Shown: positions 1 through 7,048 of the stretch, one piece after another | Numbering within the stretch: the first letter of the stretch is position 1 | Layout: every line of letters starts with the position of its first letter | Source: an uncultured Collinsella sp. | GTDB taxonomy: Bacteria > Actinomycetota > Coriobacteriia > Coriobacteriales > Coriobacteriaceae | Length of the DNA stretch: 36,655 nucleotides | Assembly: GCA_937997605.1 (NCBI GenBank) | Contig: CALLFD010000366.1 | Coordinates: forward strand, 1 to 36,655 | Direction of reading: 5' to 3' | Made by a program: the position numbers and the translations under genes | The notes under the pieces: model-generated | The model's input: the letters and a program-made list of their open reading frames with translations, nothing else | Told to the model about the DNA's origin: nothing | Database searches by the model: none

Positions 1-22
1 GGCATCGACCTGCGCCGATGCC
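1..22. other. short hairpin at window edge
   Basis: A perfect 7-bp inverted repeat (GGCATCG at 1-7, CGATGCC at 16-22) lies downstream of the isomerase gene on the minus strand. It could be part of a terminator, but no T-run is visible inside the window. The bases up to 83 hold nothing else I can name. Confidence 0.3.
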
Positions 23-83
23 CCCAACGTGGACACACTTTTTGTCCTATAAGCCCGTTTGGCGGGAAAGGGCCGTGAGTCGA

Positions 84-725
84 TTAAAGCTCCAGGAGCT
101 CCTTGACCTTGGCGATGATGGCCTCGTCGGTGGCGTTGGCGAAGAAGTACTCCTGGAAGTGCTCGCCAGCCAGGGCGCCCTTGACCAGATCCTGATCGAT
201 CTCGCCCAGGACGTCGACGAGCGGACGCATGGTCACAGCGCGGACGCTGTCGAGAATCTTCTTGTTGCGCTGCTCGGGCTCAACACGCTCGGCCGGATAG
301 CCGTTACCGGAACCAAAGCCAAAGAGCTTCTCGAAGGTGTACTCGAGGTTGAGCTCCTGGCCCCAGCCGTTCTTGAGCGCGAAGGGCATGGCGACGGCGT
401 TGCCATCGTTGACCTGGGCAAAGGTGTAGGCATCGAGCGGGTCGGCAACATGGCCGCACAGCACGCCGGGGAAGGAGTTGCAGGCGAGCATAGCGCCCTC
501 GCCGGTGCCGCAGCCGGTCACGACGTAGTCGGCAGCGCCGGAGTTCAGCAGCACGGCGGCAAGGATGCCGTTCTGCACGTAGGTGAGGGGCTTGGAGTCG
601 GCGTCGGCATACATGCCATAGTTAAAGACGGTGTGGCCCATGGGCTCGACAACCTTCTTAAGGGCAGCCTCGATCATGGGGTTCTTGGAGTTCTGAGAAT
701 TCTCGTTGATTAGAGCGATCTTCAT
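84..725 (-). CDS. RpiB/LacA/LacB-family isomerase, probable DHU isomerase (DhuI-like)
   Basis: 213 aa, ATG at 725 behind a GGAAAGG ribosome site. The protein has the RpiB/LacAB fold signature around VVTGCGTGEGAMLACN (about residues 68-83) but is longer than ordinary ribose-5-phosphate isomerase B (about 150 aa). Its length and opening (MKIALINENSQ) fit the streptococcal DhuI class. DhuI turns 5-keto-4-deoxyuronate (DHU), released from unsaturated uronates of glycosaminoglycans or pectin, into 3-deoxy-D-glycero-2,5-hexodiulosonate. The upstream co-directional gene is a KduD-type reductase, which does the next step, so the pair makes biochemical sense. It is second in the operon after kduD, with a palindromic hairpin between them. 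Cytosolic. The family is clear; DHU specificity is inferred from length, likeness recalled from memory and context. A galactose-6-phosphate or other sugar isomerase role is less likely. Confidence 0.8.
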   Translation of the reverse strand: MKIALINENSQNSKNPMIEAALKKVVEPMGHTVFNYGMYADADSKPLTYVQNGILAAVLLNSGAADYVVTGCGTGEGAMLACNSFPGVLCGHVADPLDAYTFAQVNDGNAVAMPFALKNGWGQELNLEYTFEKLFGFGSGNGYPAERVEPEQRNKKILDSVRAVTMRPLVDVLGEIDQDLVKGALAGEHFQEYFFANATDEAIIAKVKELLEL

Positions 726-751
726 GCTGAATTACCTTTCCTATTTCTAAC

Positions 752-814
752 TTGCGGTGAAATACGGATTGTTTTGCCTGATAGAGGCCAAAATCAATCC
801 CTATATCACCGCAA
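752..814. repeat. long intergenic palindrome, TTGCGGTGAAATA family
   Basis: An imperfect inverted repeat of about 25 bp per arm, opening TTGCGGTGAAATA and closing TATCACCGCAA. It lies in the 129-bp gap between kduD and the dhuI-like gene and so would form a hairpin inside the operon mRNA. Two perfect relatives lie at 13744-13810 and 14591-14657. It could be a REP-like element or an mRNA stabiliser or partial terminator. Confidence 0.7.
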
Positions 815-854
815 CTCATAAATGAACGACTGTGATAAAGCGGATGTGGGCAGC

Positions 855-1664
855 CTACTGGGGTTGCTTGCCGATGTAGGCCAAGATTCCGCCGTCGACG
901 TAGAGGATGTGCCCGTTGACGAAGTTCGATGCGTCGGATGCCAAGAACACGGCGGGGCCCTTCAGGTCCTCGGGCGTGCCCCAACGGGCGGCCGGCGTCT
1001 TGGCGATGATGAACTGGTCAAACGGGTGGCGGCTGCCGTCGGGCTGCGTCTCGCGCAGCGGCGCGGTCTGCGGCGTGGCGATGTAGCCGGGCCCAATGCC
1101 GTTGCACTGGATATTGGCCTCGCCAAACTCAGAGCAGATGTTCTTGGTGAGCATCTTGAGTCCGCCCTTGGCGGCGGCGTAGCCGGCAATGGTCTCGCGG
1201 CCCAGCTCGCTCATCATGGAGCAGATGTTGATGATCTTGCCGTGACCCTTGGCGATCATGCCCGGCAGGCAGGCCTTGGACACGATAAACGGGGCGTTGA
1301 GGTCGATATCGACGACACGGCGGAAGTCCTCGGCGCTCATGTCGAGCATCGGCGTGCGCTGGATGACGCCGGCATTGTTGACCAAGATATCGGGCGTGGT
1401 GCCAAAGTCGGCCTCGATCTTGGCGATGAGATCGGTGACGACAGCCTCGTCGGTGACATCGGCAACATAGCCGTGAGCATCAAAGCCCAGCTCGCGGTAG
1501 TGCTTCTCGGCCTCGGTGACCTTGTCGGCATGACGGGCGTTAAAGGCGATCTTGGCACCGGCTTCGCCGAGCGCCTCGGCAATGGCCATTCCAATACCGT
1601 AGGTGGCGCCGGTCACCAGTGCGACCTTGCCATCTAGGCGGAAGCTGTCCATAAGATCAGACAT
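855..1664 (-). CDS. kduD: KduD-type SDR reductase (KDG-forming)
   Basis: 269 aa, a classical short-chain dehydrogenase/reductase. The cofactor motif TGATYGIG is at residues 18-25, NNAG at 96-99, the catalytic serine near 149 (NICS) and YAAAK at 162-166. KduD/DhuD enzymes reduce 2,5-diketo-3-deoxygluconate to 2-keto-3-deoxygluconate (KDG) with NADH. The DHU isomerase gene follows on the same strand. The kinase and aldolase that use KDG are at 15863-16897 and 14968-15609. I chose ATG 1664 because GAAAGGATCGCT lies directly before it; a frame-open ATG at 1691 would add nine residues without a better ribosome site. Substrate is inferred from context; other SDR sugar-acid dehydrogenases (gluconate 5-dehydrogenase type) are alternatives. 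Confidence 0.85.
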   Translation of the reverse strand: MSDLMDSFRLDGKVALVTGATYGIGMAIAEALGEAGAKIAFNARHADKVTEAEKHYRELGFDAHGYVADVTDEAVVTDLIAKIEADFGTTPDILVNNAGVIQRTPMLDMSAEDFRRVVDIDLNAPFIVSKACLPGMIAKGHGKIINICSMMSELGRETIAGYAAAKGGLKMLTKNICSEFGEANIQCNGIGPGYIATPQTAPLRETQPDGSRHPFDQFIIAKTPAARWGTPEDLKGPAVFLASDASNFVNGHILYVDGGILAYIGKQPQ

Positions 1665-1745
1665 AGCGATCCTTTCAAAAGAAACGTTCATCTATATAAG
1701 TCTTGCTTTTTATACTAGGTCAGTATAGGAGAAGAGGAGGATTTA

Positions 1746-1758
1746 AGAATCAGATTCT
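1746..1758. promoter_or_regulatory. candidate GntR operator in the kduD promoter
   Basis: Perfect palindrome AGAATCAGATTCT with core ATCAGAT, upstream of kduD and between it and the GntR gene. The same core recurs in the palindrome at 2642-2660, and a close half-site is repeated at the gntP promoter. A TATACT-like -10 for kduD lies just downstream on the minus strand, near 1725-1730, so binding here would affect RNA polymerase. Confidence 0.5.
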
Positions 1759-1769
1759 CCTAAAAACAG

Positions 1770-1781
1770 GTGAACGTTCAC
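1770..1781. promoter_or_regulatory. LacI-type operator GTGAACGTTCAC
   Basis: A 12-bp perfect palindrome with the central CG typical of LacI-family operators. The identical core is extended to 16 bp at 13705-13720. It sits upstream of the kduD operon, so a LacI-type regulator probably acts here in addition to GntR. Confidence 0.5.
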
Positions 1782-1823
1782 TTTTAAAAGGCGAACGGTT
1801 GTAGATAATTGTCGCGATGACTG

Positions 1824-2516
1824 CTATTCGCCCTGATCTTGCGTGCCCTCTGCGATCATGTTGCGGTTGTACACCAGATGCAGGTACATCGCATCGTGCG
1901 CTGCGGTGGGATTGCGCGCGGCGATGGCGTCGGCCACGCCACGGTGGGTGCGGATGGTCTCCTCAACCAGCTTTTTGCCGGTCACGTCAATAAACAGGGG
2001 GACAGACGCCTTGAGCACGCCCATCAGGCGGGGAACGACGAGGTTTCCGGAGCTTTCGGCAATGGCATTGTGGAACGCGGTGTCGGCGGCGGAGTAATCC
2101 TCACCGGCCTCGGCCAGGCGCTCGGATTCGTCGCAGAGCTCTTTGATACAGACGACCTGGTCGTTAGTTGCGTGCTCTGCGGCCATGCTGGCCATCTGCG
2201 GCTCGATCATAAAGCGCACCTCGAGTAGGTCGCGCGCCAGACGCTGCTTGTCGTCGATAAAGGTAAAGCCCAGCGGGTCGTCGGCAACGCCGGGGTTTGA
2301 CGCCACATAGGTGCCCGAACCCTGCTTAATGCGCACGATATTGCGCGACTGCAGCAACTTCATGGCTTCGCGCACGGTGCTCCTGCCGGCGCCCAAGCGC
2401 TCGACCAGCACGGTTTCCTTAGGCAGGCGATCGCCTTGCTCAAGGTGTTCATCCAGAATCAATTGAATGATTTTCTCTGAAATCTGCTCGGGGAGTCCCG
2501 AATCGGCTCGTGCCAC
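1824..2516 (-). CDS. GntR-family (FadR/FCD) transcriptional regulator
   Basis: 230 aa. The N-terminal winged helix (about residues 8-75) has the GntR signature RLPKETVLVERLGAGRSTVREAM and the wing IKQGSGTYV. The C-terminal half is an FCD helical ligand-binding domain (about 90-220). The start is GTG at 2516 with AGGTGA before it. It lies between the kduD operon and the divergent gntP gene and most likely controls both; an ATCAGAT-centred palindrome occurs in each promoter region. FCD regulators of this neighbourhood type usually bind sugar acids, so KDG or gluconate is a reasonable inducer (inference). Its own promoter must lie in 2517-2650. Confidence 0.9.
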   Translation of the reverse strand: MARADSGLPEQISEKIIQLILDEHLEQGDRLPKETVLVERLGAGRSTVREAMKLLQSRNIVRIKQGSGTYVASNPGVADDPLGFTFIDDKQRLARDLLEVRFMIEPQMASMAAEHATNDQVVCIKELCDESERLAEAGEDYSAADTAFHNAIAESSGNLVVPRLMGVLKASVPLFIDVTGKKLVEETIRTHRGVADAIAARNPTAAHDAMYLHLVYNRNMIAEGTQDQGE

Positions 2517-2641
2517 GCTTCACCTCATATCAAAAGAATTCATCTGAGCTATTTTAGCGCACTGCGAACGCTATGCAGACGGCTTGACATGAATCAGCTG
2601 CCACATATATGCCGTTCGCAGCTCTTTTCCGACCGTTCATC

Positions 2642-2660
2642 AAATACATCAGATGTATTT
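2642..2660. promoter_or_regulatory. 19-bp palindromic operator between GntR and gntP
   Basis: AAATACATCAGATGTATTT is a perfect palindrome about one centre base. It sits in the 234-bp divergent gap between the GntR gene and gntP. Its core ATCAGAT matches the kduD-side site at 1746-1758. This is the best candidate for the GntR autoregulatory operator. Confidence 0.6.
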
Positions 2661-2681
2661 CGAACAAATTTCAAAATGAAA

Positions 2682-2737
2682 CATCAGACCTTTCCAAAAC
2701 ACGCTATAGTCATCAGACGAATTCAAAAGGTCTGATG
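2682..2737 (+). promoter_or_regulatory. gntP promoter with three CATCAGAC half-sites
   Basis: CATCAGAC occurs at 2682-2689 and 2711-2718, and inverted as GTCTGATG at 2730-2737. The last two form an inverted repeat with an 11-bp spacer. A good -10 (TATAGT, 2705-2710) lies between the first and second copies, so the half-sites would cover the -35 region and the start of transcription. No strong -35 is visible. The ribosome site TGGAGGAAAG follows at 2741-2750. Confidence 0.55.
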
Positions 2738-2750
2738 AATTGGAGGAAAG

Positions 2751-4112
2751 ATGTCAGACCCAACGTTTATGGCTGATCCCACCAGGCTGGTTATCGCCGC
2801 CATCGTGGGCATCGCGCTGCTGCTTGCGCTTATCATCAAGTTCAAGCTGCACCCCGTGCTGTCGATGATGGTCTCGGCGCTCGTGATCGGTATCGGTGCC
2901 GGCATGCCGCTCGACATGGTGGCAGACACCGTCACCAAGGGCGTGGGCACCACGCTGCAAAACATCGCCCTGCTCATTGGCCTGGGATCGATGTTTGGCC
3001 AGATTTTGGAGGAGAGCGGCGGCGCCAAGAAGATCGCCCATACCTTCATTGACACCTTTGGCCAGGGCCACTCCAGCTGGGCGTTGGGCATCACCGGTTT
3101 GGTCATCGGCACTACGGTGTTCTTTGAGGCCGGCGTAGTCGTTTTGATTCCGCTTGCGTTTAGCGTGGCGTCGCAGACCAAGAAGTCGACCCTCTACTAC
3201 GGCATCGCCCTGCTCGCGGGACTTGCCGCTGGCTATGCGTTTGTGCCGCCTTCGGCCGGTTCGGTCCTGGTCGCCGGCACGCTCGGTGTCGACCTGGGCA
3301 CTATGATCCTCGTCGGTATCCCCACCGCCTTCATCGCCATGGCGATTGCCGGCGTCATCTGGGGCCGCAATGTGGGCGGCCGCATCTTTACGGACGTCCC
3401 CGAGCATTTCACTTCCGCCGAGGGTGCGAGTGACGACAAGGAGCTTCCCTCCTTTGGCATGGTACTCGCGATCGTGCTCACGCCGCTTTGTCTGATTTTG
3501 CTGGGCACGTTGTCCTCTTATATCCCCATGCCCGCCGAGCTCGCCTCGATTCTCGCCTTCCTGGGCAAGCCGTTCGTCGCTTTGACGCTCGCCACGCTCG
3601 TCGCGATGTATCTGCTGGGCGCGCGCCGCGGCTACTCCGGCGCCGAGCTCAAGGCCCTGCTCGACCGTTCTCTTAAGCCCGTCGGCATGATCTTGCTGGT
3701 TATCGCCTGTGGCGGCGTCATTCGCTGGATGCTGCAAGACTGCGGCTTGGGCCAGGTTATCGGCCCTATGCTCGAGGCCTCACCGCTGCCTTTGGTGGTC
3801 GTTGCCTTTTTGATTGCCGTCATGGTGCGCGCCTCTGTCGGCAGCTCCATCGTCTCTATGACCATGGCATCGGGCATTATGGCTGCCATGCCCGCGGTCG
3901 CTGGTGCTTCGGTGCTCATGCGTGCCGCTATCTGTCTTGCCATCTGCGGCGGCGCCACGGCCCTCTCGCACGTCAACGATGCCGGTTTTTGGATGTGCTC
4001 TTCGTTCCTGGAGATTGACGAGAAGACCACCCTCAAGTCCTGGACCGTTATGGAGACGCTCATCGGCCTTTCGGGTCTTGCCTGCGCCTTGGTGATTTCG
4101 TTCTTCGCCTAG
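2751..4112 (+). CDS. gntP: GntP-family gluconate/sugar-acid permease
   Basis: 453 aa, hydrophobic throughout with roughly 12-14 membrane segments. It has the family landmarks HPVLSMMVSALVIGIGAG near residues 33-50, GTTVFFEAGVVVLIPLAF near 119-137 and the C-terminal HVNDAGFW motif near 407-414. GntP proteins are H+-coupled importers of gluconate and related sugar acids. A strong ribosome site (GGAGGAAAG) precedes ATG 2751. The dehydratase gene follows 108 bp downstream, so the pair would import and dehydrate the same acid. The exact substrate (gluconate, galactonate or another aldonate) cannot be read from the sequence. Confidence 0.9.
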   Translation: MSDPTFMADPTRLVIAAIVGIALLLALIIKFKLHPVLSMMVSALVIGIGAGMPLDMVADTVTKGVGTTLQNIALLIGLGSMFGQILEESGGAKKIAHTFIDTFGQGHSSWALGITGLVIGTTVFFEAGVVVLIPLAFSVASQTKKSTLYYGIALLAGLAAGYAFVPPSAGSVLVAGTLGVDLGTMILVGIPTAFIAMAIAGVIWGRNVGGRIFTDVPEHFTSAEGASDDKELPSFGMVLAIVLTPLCLILLGTLSSYIPMPAELASILAFLGKPFVALTLATLVAMYLLGARRGYSGAELKALLDRSLKPVGMILLVIACGGVIRWMLQDCGLGQVIGPMLEASPLPLVVVAFLIAVMVRASVGSSIVSMTMASGIMAAMPAVAGASVLMRAAICLAICGGATALSHVNDAGFWMCSSFLEIDEKTTLKSWTVMETLIGLSGLACALVISFFA

Positions 4113-4176
4113 TTCGCGTAGCTAAGCATCTTTAACCGAGTGCATCGCTCGGTACCCATTTTCACCTGATTCATTC

Positions 4177-4189
4177 ACCAACGATTGGT
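4177..4189. promoter_or_regulatory. small palindrome before the dehydratase gene
   Basis: ACCAACGATTGGT (5-bp arms, 3-bp centre) lies 31 bp before the dehydratase start. It could be an operator or chance. A small CCGAG/CTCGG hairpin near 4137-4153 is the only other structure in the gntP-dehydratase gap. Confidence 0.25.
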
Positions 4190-4220
4190 ACAACCGTTCA
4201 AACCAAAAGAGGAGAACATC

Positions 4221-5999
4221 ATGGACGAGAGGACCAAAGCACAGATTCAGCAGGAGGCCGCCGACCTGGTTGCCAAGCTGCAGCCGCGTTCTGGCAAGTT
4301 CCGCACCATCAGTCCCGAGATGGACCCGCTGCGCCTGGGCTCTGGCTGGAGCATCGAAGACCTGGACAAGCCACAGGTCATTATCGAGTCGACGTTTGGC
4401 GACTCGCACCCGGGTTCTGCCGGCCTGTTTGAGTTGGTCGAGGAGGTCCGTGCTGGCGTTGCCGAGGCTGGCGGTCACGGTGCCCGTTACTTCTGCACCG
4501 ATATCTGCGACGGCGAGGCCCAGGGACACGACGGCATTAACTACTCGCTGCCCAGCCGCGACATGATCGCCAACATGATCGAGATCCACGCCAAGGCCAC
4601 CCCGTTCGATGCCGGTGTCTTCGTTGCCAGCTGCGATAAGGGCCTGCCCGCGAACCTCATGGCCATGGGCCGCATCAACATCCCCTCGATTGTCGTCACC
4701 GGCGGCGTCATGGATGCCGGCCCCGACCTGCTGACCCTGGAGCAGCTCGGCGCGATTTCTGCCCGCTACGAGCGCGGCGAGATCTCTCGCGAGGAGCTTG
4801 AGTTTGCCAAGCACAACGCATGCCCCAGCTGCGGCGCCTGCTCGTTTATGGGCACCGCGTCGACCATGCAGGTTACCGCCGAGGCCCTGGGCCTTATGCT
4901 CCCCGGCACGGCCCTGCTGCCCGCTACCAGCTCCGACCTGCGTGAGTTTGCGCGCGAGGCCGGCCGCCAGTCCGTGTGGCTCTCCGAGCACAACCTGTGC
5001 CCCCGCGACATCGTGACCAAGGAGTCTTTCGAGAACCTCATCATGGTCCACGGCGCCATCTCCGGTTCCACCAACTCGCTGCTGCACATTCCCGCGATCG
5101 CCCGCGAGTTTGGCATCGAGATGTCCGCCGACGATTTCGATCGCCTGCACCGTGGCGCCCACTACCTGCTCAACGTTCGCCCCGCAGGCGAGTGGCCGGC
5201 GCAGTTCTTCTACTATGCGGGCGGCGTGCCGCGCATCATGGAGGAGATCAAGTCGATGCTCCACCTCGACGTTATGACCGTCACCGGCAAGACTCTCGGC
5301 GAGAACCTCGAGGACCTCAAGAACAACGGCTACTACGAGAAGTGCGGTCGCTACCTGGAGAAGTGGAACCTCAAGCGCGAGGACATCATCCGTCCGTTTG
5401 ACCAGGCTTTCGGCACCGATGGCTCCATCGCCATCCTTCACGGCAACCTTGCCCCCGAGGGCGCGGTCGTCAAGCACACCGTCGTTCCGCGCGAGATGTT
5501 CCAGGCCACGCTTAAGGCACGTCCGTTCGATTGCGAGGAGGACGCCATTCACGCCGTCCTGACGCACGAGGTCAGGCCCGGCGACGCCGTCATCATTCGC
5601 TACGAGGGCCCCAAGGGCTCCGGCATGCCCGAGATGTTCTACACCACTGAGGCTATCGCCAGCGACCCCGAGCTGGGCGCGAGCATTGCCCTGATCACTG
5701 ACGGCCGCTTCTCCGGCGCCTCCAAGGGCCCGGCTATCGGTCACGTTTCGCCCGAGGCTGCCGTGGGCGGCCCGATTGCCCTGATCGAGGAGGGCGACCT
5801 GATCCAGATCAACATCCCCGAGCGCTCGCTGTCCATCGTGGGCATCGCCGGTAAGGAGATGGAGCCGGCCGAGGTCGACGCCGTCCTGGCCGAGCGCCGA
5901 GCCGCTTGGAAGCCCAAGGCTAATCGCTATACCTCCGGCACGCTCAAGTTCTTTACCGAGCATGCAGTTTCCGCCATTCAGGGTGGCTACATGGAGTAG
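4221..5999 (+). CDS. IlvD/Edd-family sugar-acid dehydratase (probable gluconate dehydratase)
   Basis: 592 aa from ATG 4221, chosen because AGAGGAGAACATC directly precedes it; an upstream ATG at 4185 lacks this. The protein has the Fe-S dehydratase motifs SCDKGLPANLMAMGR (C138), CPSCGACSFMGTA (C201, C204, C207) and RFSGASKGPAIGHVSPEAAVGGP. In IlvD proper an early cysteine in an N-P-C-N motif completes the cluster. Here that region reads TFGDSHPG, with no cysteine, as in Edd-type and some aldonate dehydratases. With GntP before it and KDG kinase and KDPG aldolase in the window, dehydration of gluconate (or a similar aldonate) to KDG is the likely reaction. It is unlikely to be the branched-chain amino-acid enzyme. 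Several hairpins follow the stop (6007-6037, 6048-6070, 6126-6167). Confidence 0.85.
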   Translation: MDERTKAQIQQEAADLVAKLQPRSGKFRTISPEMDPLRLGSGWSIEDLDKPQVIIESTFGDSHPGSAGLFELVEEVRAGVAEAGGHGARYFCTDICDGEAQGHDGINYSLPSRDMIANMIEIHAKATPFDAGVFVASCDKGLPANLMAMGRINIPSIVVTGGVMDAGPDLLTLEQLGAISARYERGEISREELEFAKHNACPSCGACSFMGTASTMQVTAEALGLMLPGTALLPATSSDLREFAREAGRQSVWLSEHNLCPRDIVTKESFENLIMVHGAISGSTNSLLHIPAIAREFGIEMSADDFDRLHRGAHYLLNVRPAGEWPAQFFYYAGGVPRIMEEIKSMLHLDVMTVTGKTLGENLEDLKNNGYYEKCGRYLEKWNLKREDIIRPFDQAFGTDGSIAILHGNLAPEGAVVKHTVVPREMFQATLKARPFDCEEDAIHAVLTHEVRPGDAVIIRYEGPKGSGMPEMFYTTEAIASDPELGASIALITDGRFSGASKGPAIGHVSPEAAVGGPIALIEEGDLIQINIPERSLSIVGIAGKEMEPAEVDAVLAERRAAWKPKANRYTSGTLKFFTEHAVSAIQGGYME

Positions 6000-6125
6000 C
6001 GCCCATGCGCATCAAATATCTCCTCTCATAGATGCGCGGCACAAAGAGCCCCGAGCCACGTCACCGGGGCGCGTTGTTCAGCGCCGCCGGGGCGCTCCAC
6101 TCAAACGACAAGAGACGTCTTACGC

Positions 6126-6167
6126 AAGCGCCCGCGTCCGTGGATAAAACCACGGGCGTGGGCGCTT
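6126..6167. terminator. bidirectional hairpin terminator candidate
   Basis: A strong 18-bp stem (AAGCGCCCGCGTCCGTGG at 6126-6143 with CCACGGGCGTGGGCGCTT at 6150-6167) with a 6-nt loop lies between the convergent dehydratase and ArsC-like genes. There is only a weak T-rich tail (CACTTTATT) on the plus side. Smaller hairpins at 6007-6037 (GCGCATC/GATGCGC) and 6048-6070 (GCCCCG/CGGGGC) stand between it and the dehydratase stop. Confidence 0.5.
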
Positions 6168-6186
6168 CACTTTATTCCCAGCCGCT

Positions 6187-6528
6187 TTATTCCCAGCCCT
6201 TCCACACGTCAGGCTCGTAGCCAACGGTTGCCTGGCGGCCGTTGCGAACGATGGGCTCACGAAGAATCTGCTGGTTATCGAGCACCTTTTCGAACTTCTG
6301 GTCGGCAGCAAGATACTGTACGAGCGCAACCGTGTCGGCATCTTTCGCCTTTGGATCGATCACAGCGTCGATCCCGCCGACGGCGCGCGCCACGCTTTCG
6401 AGCTCGCCTTTGCTCATCCCCTTTTCCTTCAAGTCGATGAACTGGAACTTCACACGACGTTCCTTGAAATAGCGCTGCGCCTTCTTAGTATCGAAGCTTT
6501 TCTTCGTGCCGAATATCTGGATGTTCAT
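6187..6528 (-). CDS. ArsC/Spx-like thioredoxin-fold protein lacking the catalytic cysteine
   Basis: 113 aa, the normal length for the ArsC/Spx/YffB family. The N-terminus reads MNIQIFGTKKSFDTKKAQRYF, while family members have a cysteine at the position of Ser11 (the KNCDT or KKCFDTKK motif). The codon is AGC, one base from TGC. The rest is conserved, including KEKGMSKGEL and the C-terminal LREPIVRNGRQATVGY motif. Without the cysteine, arsenate or thiol redox chemistry is unlikely, so it may be a binding or regulatory protein or a decaying paralogue. It is alone on the minus strand, with no clear partner. The start ATG 6528 is the only good one. Confidence 0.85.
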   Translation of the reverse strand: MNIQIFGTKKSFDTKKAQRYFKERRVKFQFIDLKEKGMSKGELESVARAVGGIDAVIDPKAKDADTVALVQYLAADQKFEKVLDNQQILREPIVRNGRQATVGYEPDVWKGWE

Positions 6529-6965
6529 ACGTACCGCCTTCGCTCAATTCTCGTCCGTCCATGATACGACAAGGGAACCGAGCAAAAACAGAGCAGGCGG
6601 AGATGGAGGAGGACGGCGACCGACCGTCGGCAAGAGTCGGCCGGATCGGACTGGCGCCCAGCGCGCGCCGGCGACACGCTCGCAGCTGCACACATAGCCG
6701 ATGTACAAGCTCGCCGCGGCGTTCCCTCGCCCCGCGGTGTGGCGATAGAGAAGCACGCCACCCGTCAACGATGGCGCCTCGGTGAAGAAAATCAACGTCT
6801 GGGTTACATCCCTTGAAAGGGGCGAAGACGGCTGTTAGAATACCTCCCCGCTATGAAGGATTTGACCAAAGCATACATCGCAATTCGGCGGCCCCTGGTA
6901 TACGGGGCCTCTCCTGTTGTTCCCCAAGTGCGCTCTGAGCAGCCGCTTTCTTCCTGTCGTATCTG
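6529..6965. other. gene-poor stretch without convincing CDS
   Basis: About 440 bp of GC-rich sequence. Open frames on both strands here give arginine/serine-rich peptides with no family features and no ribosome sites. A short GGCCCC/GGGGCC hairpin near 6890-6910 (around GGTATAC) is the only structure I see. It could be the leader and promoter region of the exporter operon. Confidence 0.4.
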
Positions 6966-6986
6966 ATGCACGCATAGCACGTGCAT
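6966..6986. promoter_or_regulatory. palindrome upstream of the MFS exporter
   Basis: ATGCACG (6966-6972) and CGTGCAT (6980-6986) form a perfect inverted repeat with a 7-bp spacer, about 60 bp before the exporter start. The size suits a dimeric repressor such as TetR or MarR type, which often controls DHA2 exporters. No such regulator gene lies in the window. Confidence 0.4.
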
Positions 6987-7048
6987 GTTATTTCGCCCGT
7001 GGGCCGGCGCGCCTTCGGCGAAGAATCGAATAGATACGAAGGAAGCTT

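Noticed and set aside
18..713. 231-aa plus-strand frame
   Set aside because: Antisense of the RpiB-type isomerase.
4122..5963. 613-aa open frame on the minus strand
   Set aside because: It is the antisense of the dehydratase gene; the composition (His/Gln/Gly/Leu-rich, no family motif) is typical of a GC-rich shadow frame.
6561..6785. 74-aa frame between the ArsC-like and MFS genes
   Set aside because: Arg-rich composition, no ribosome site, and overlapping frames on the other strand look equally poor.
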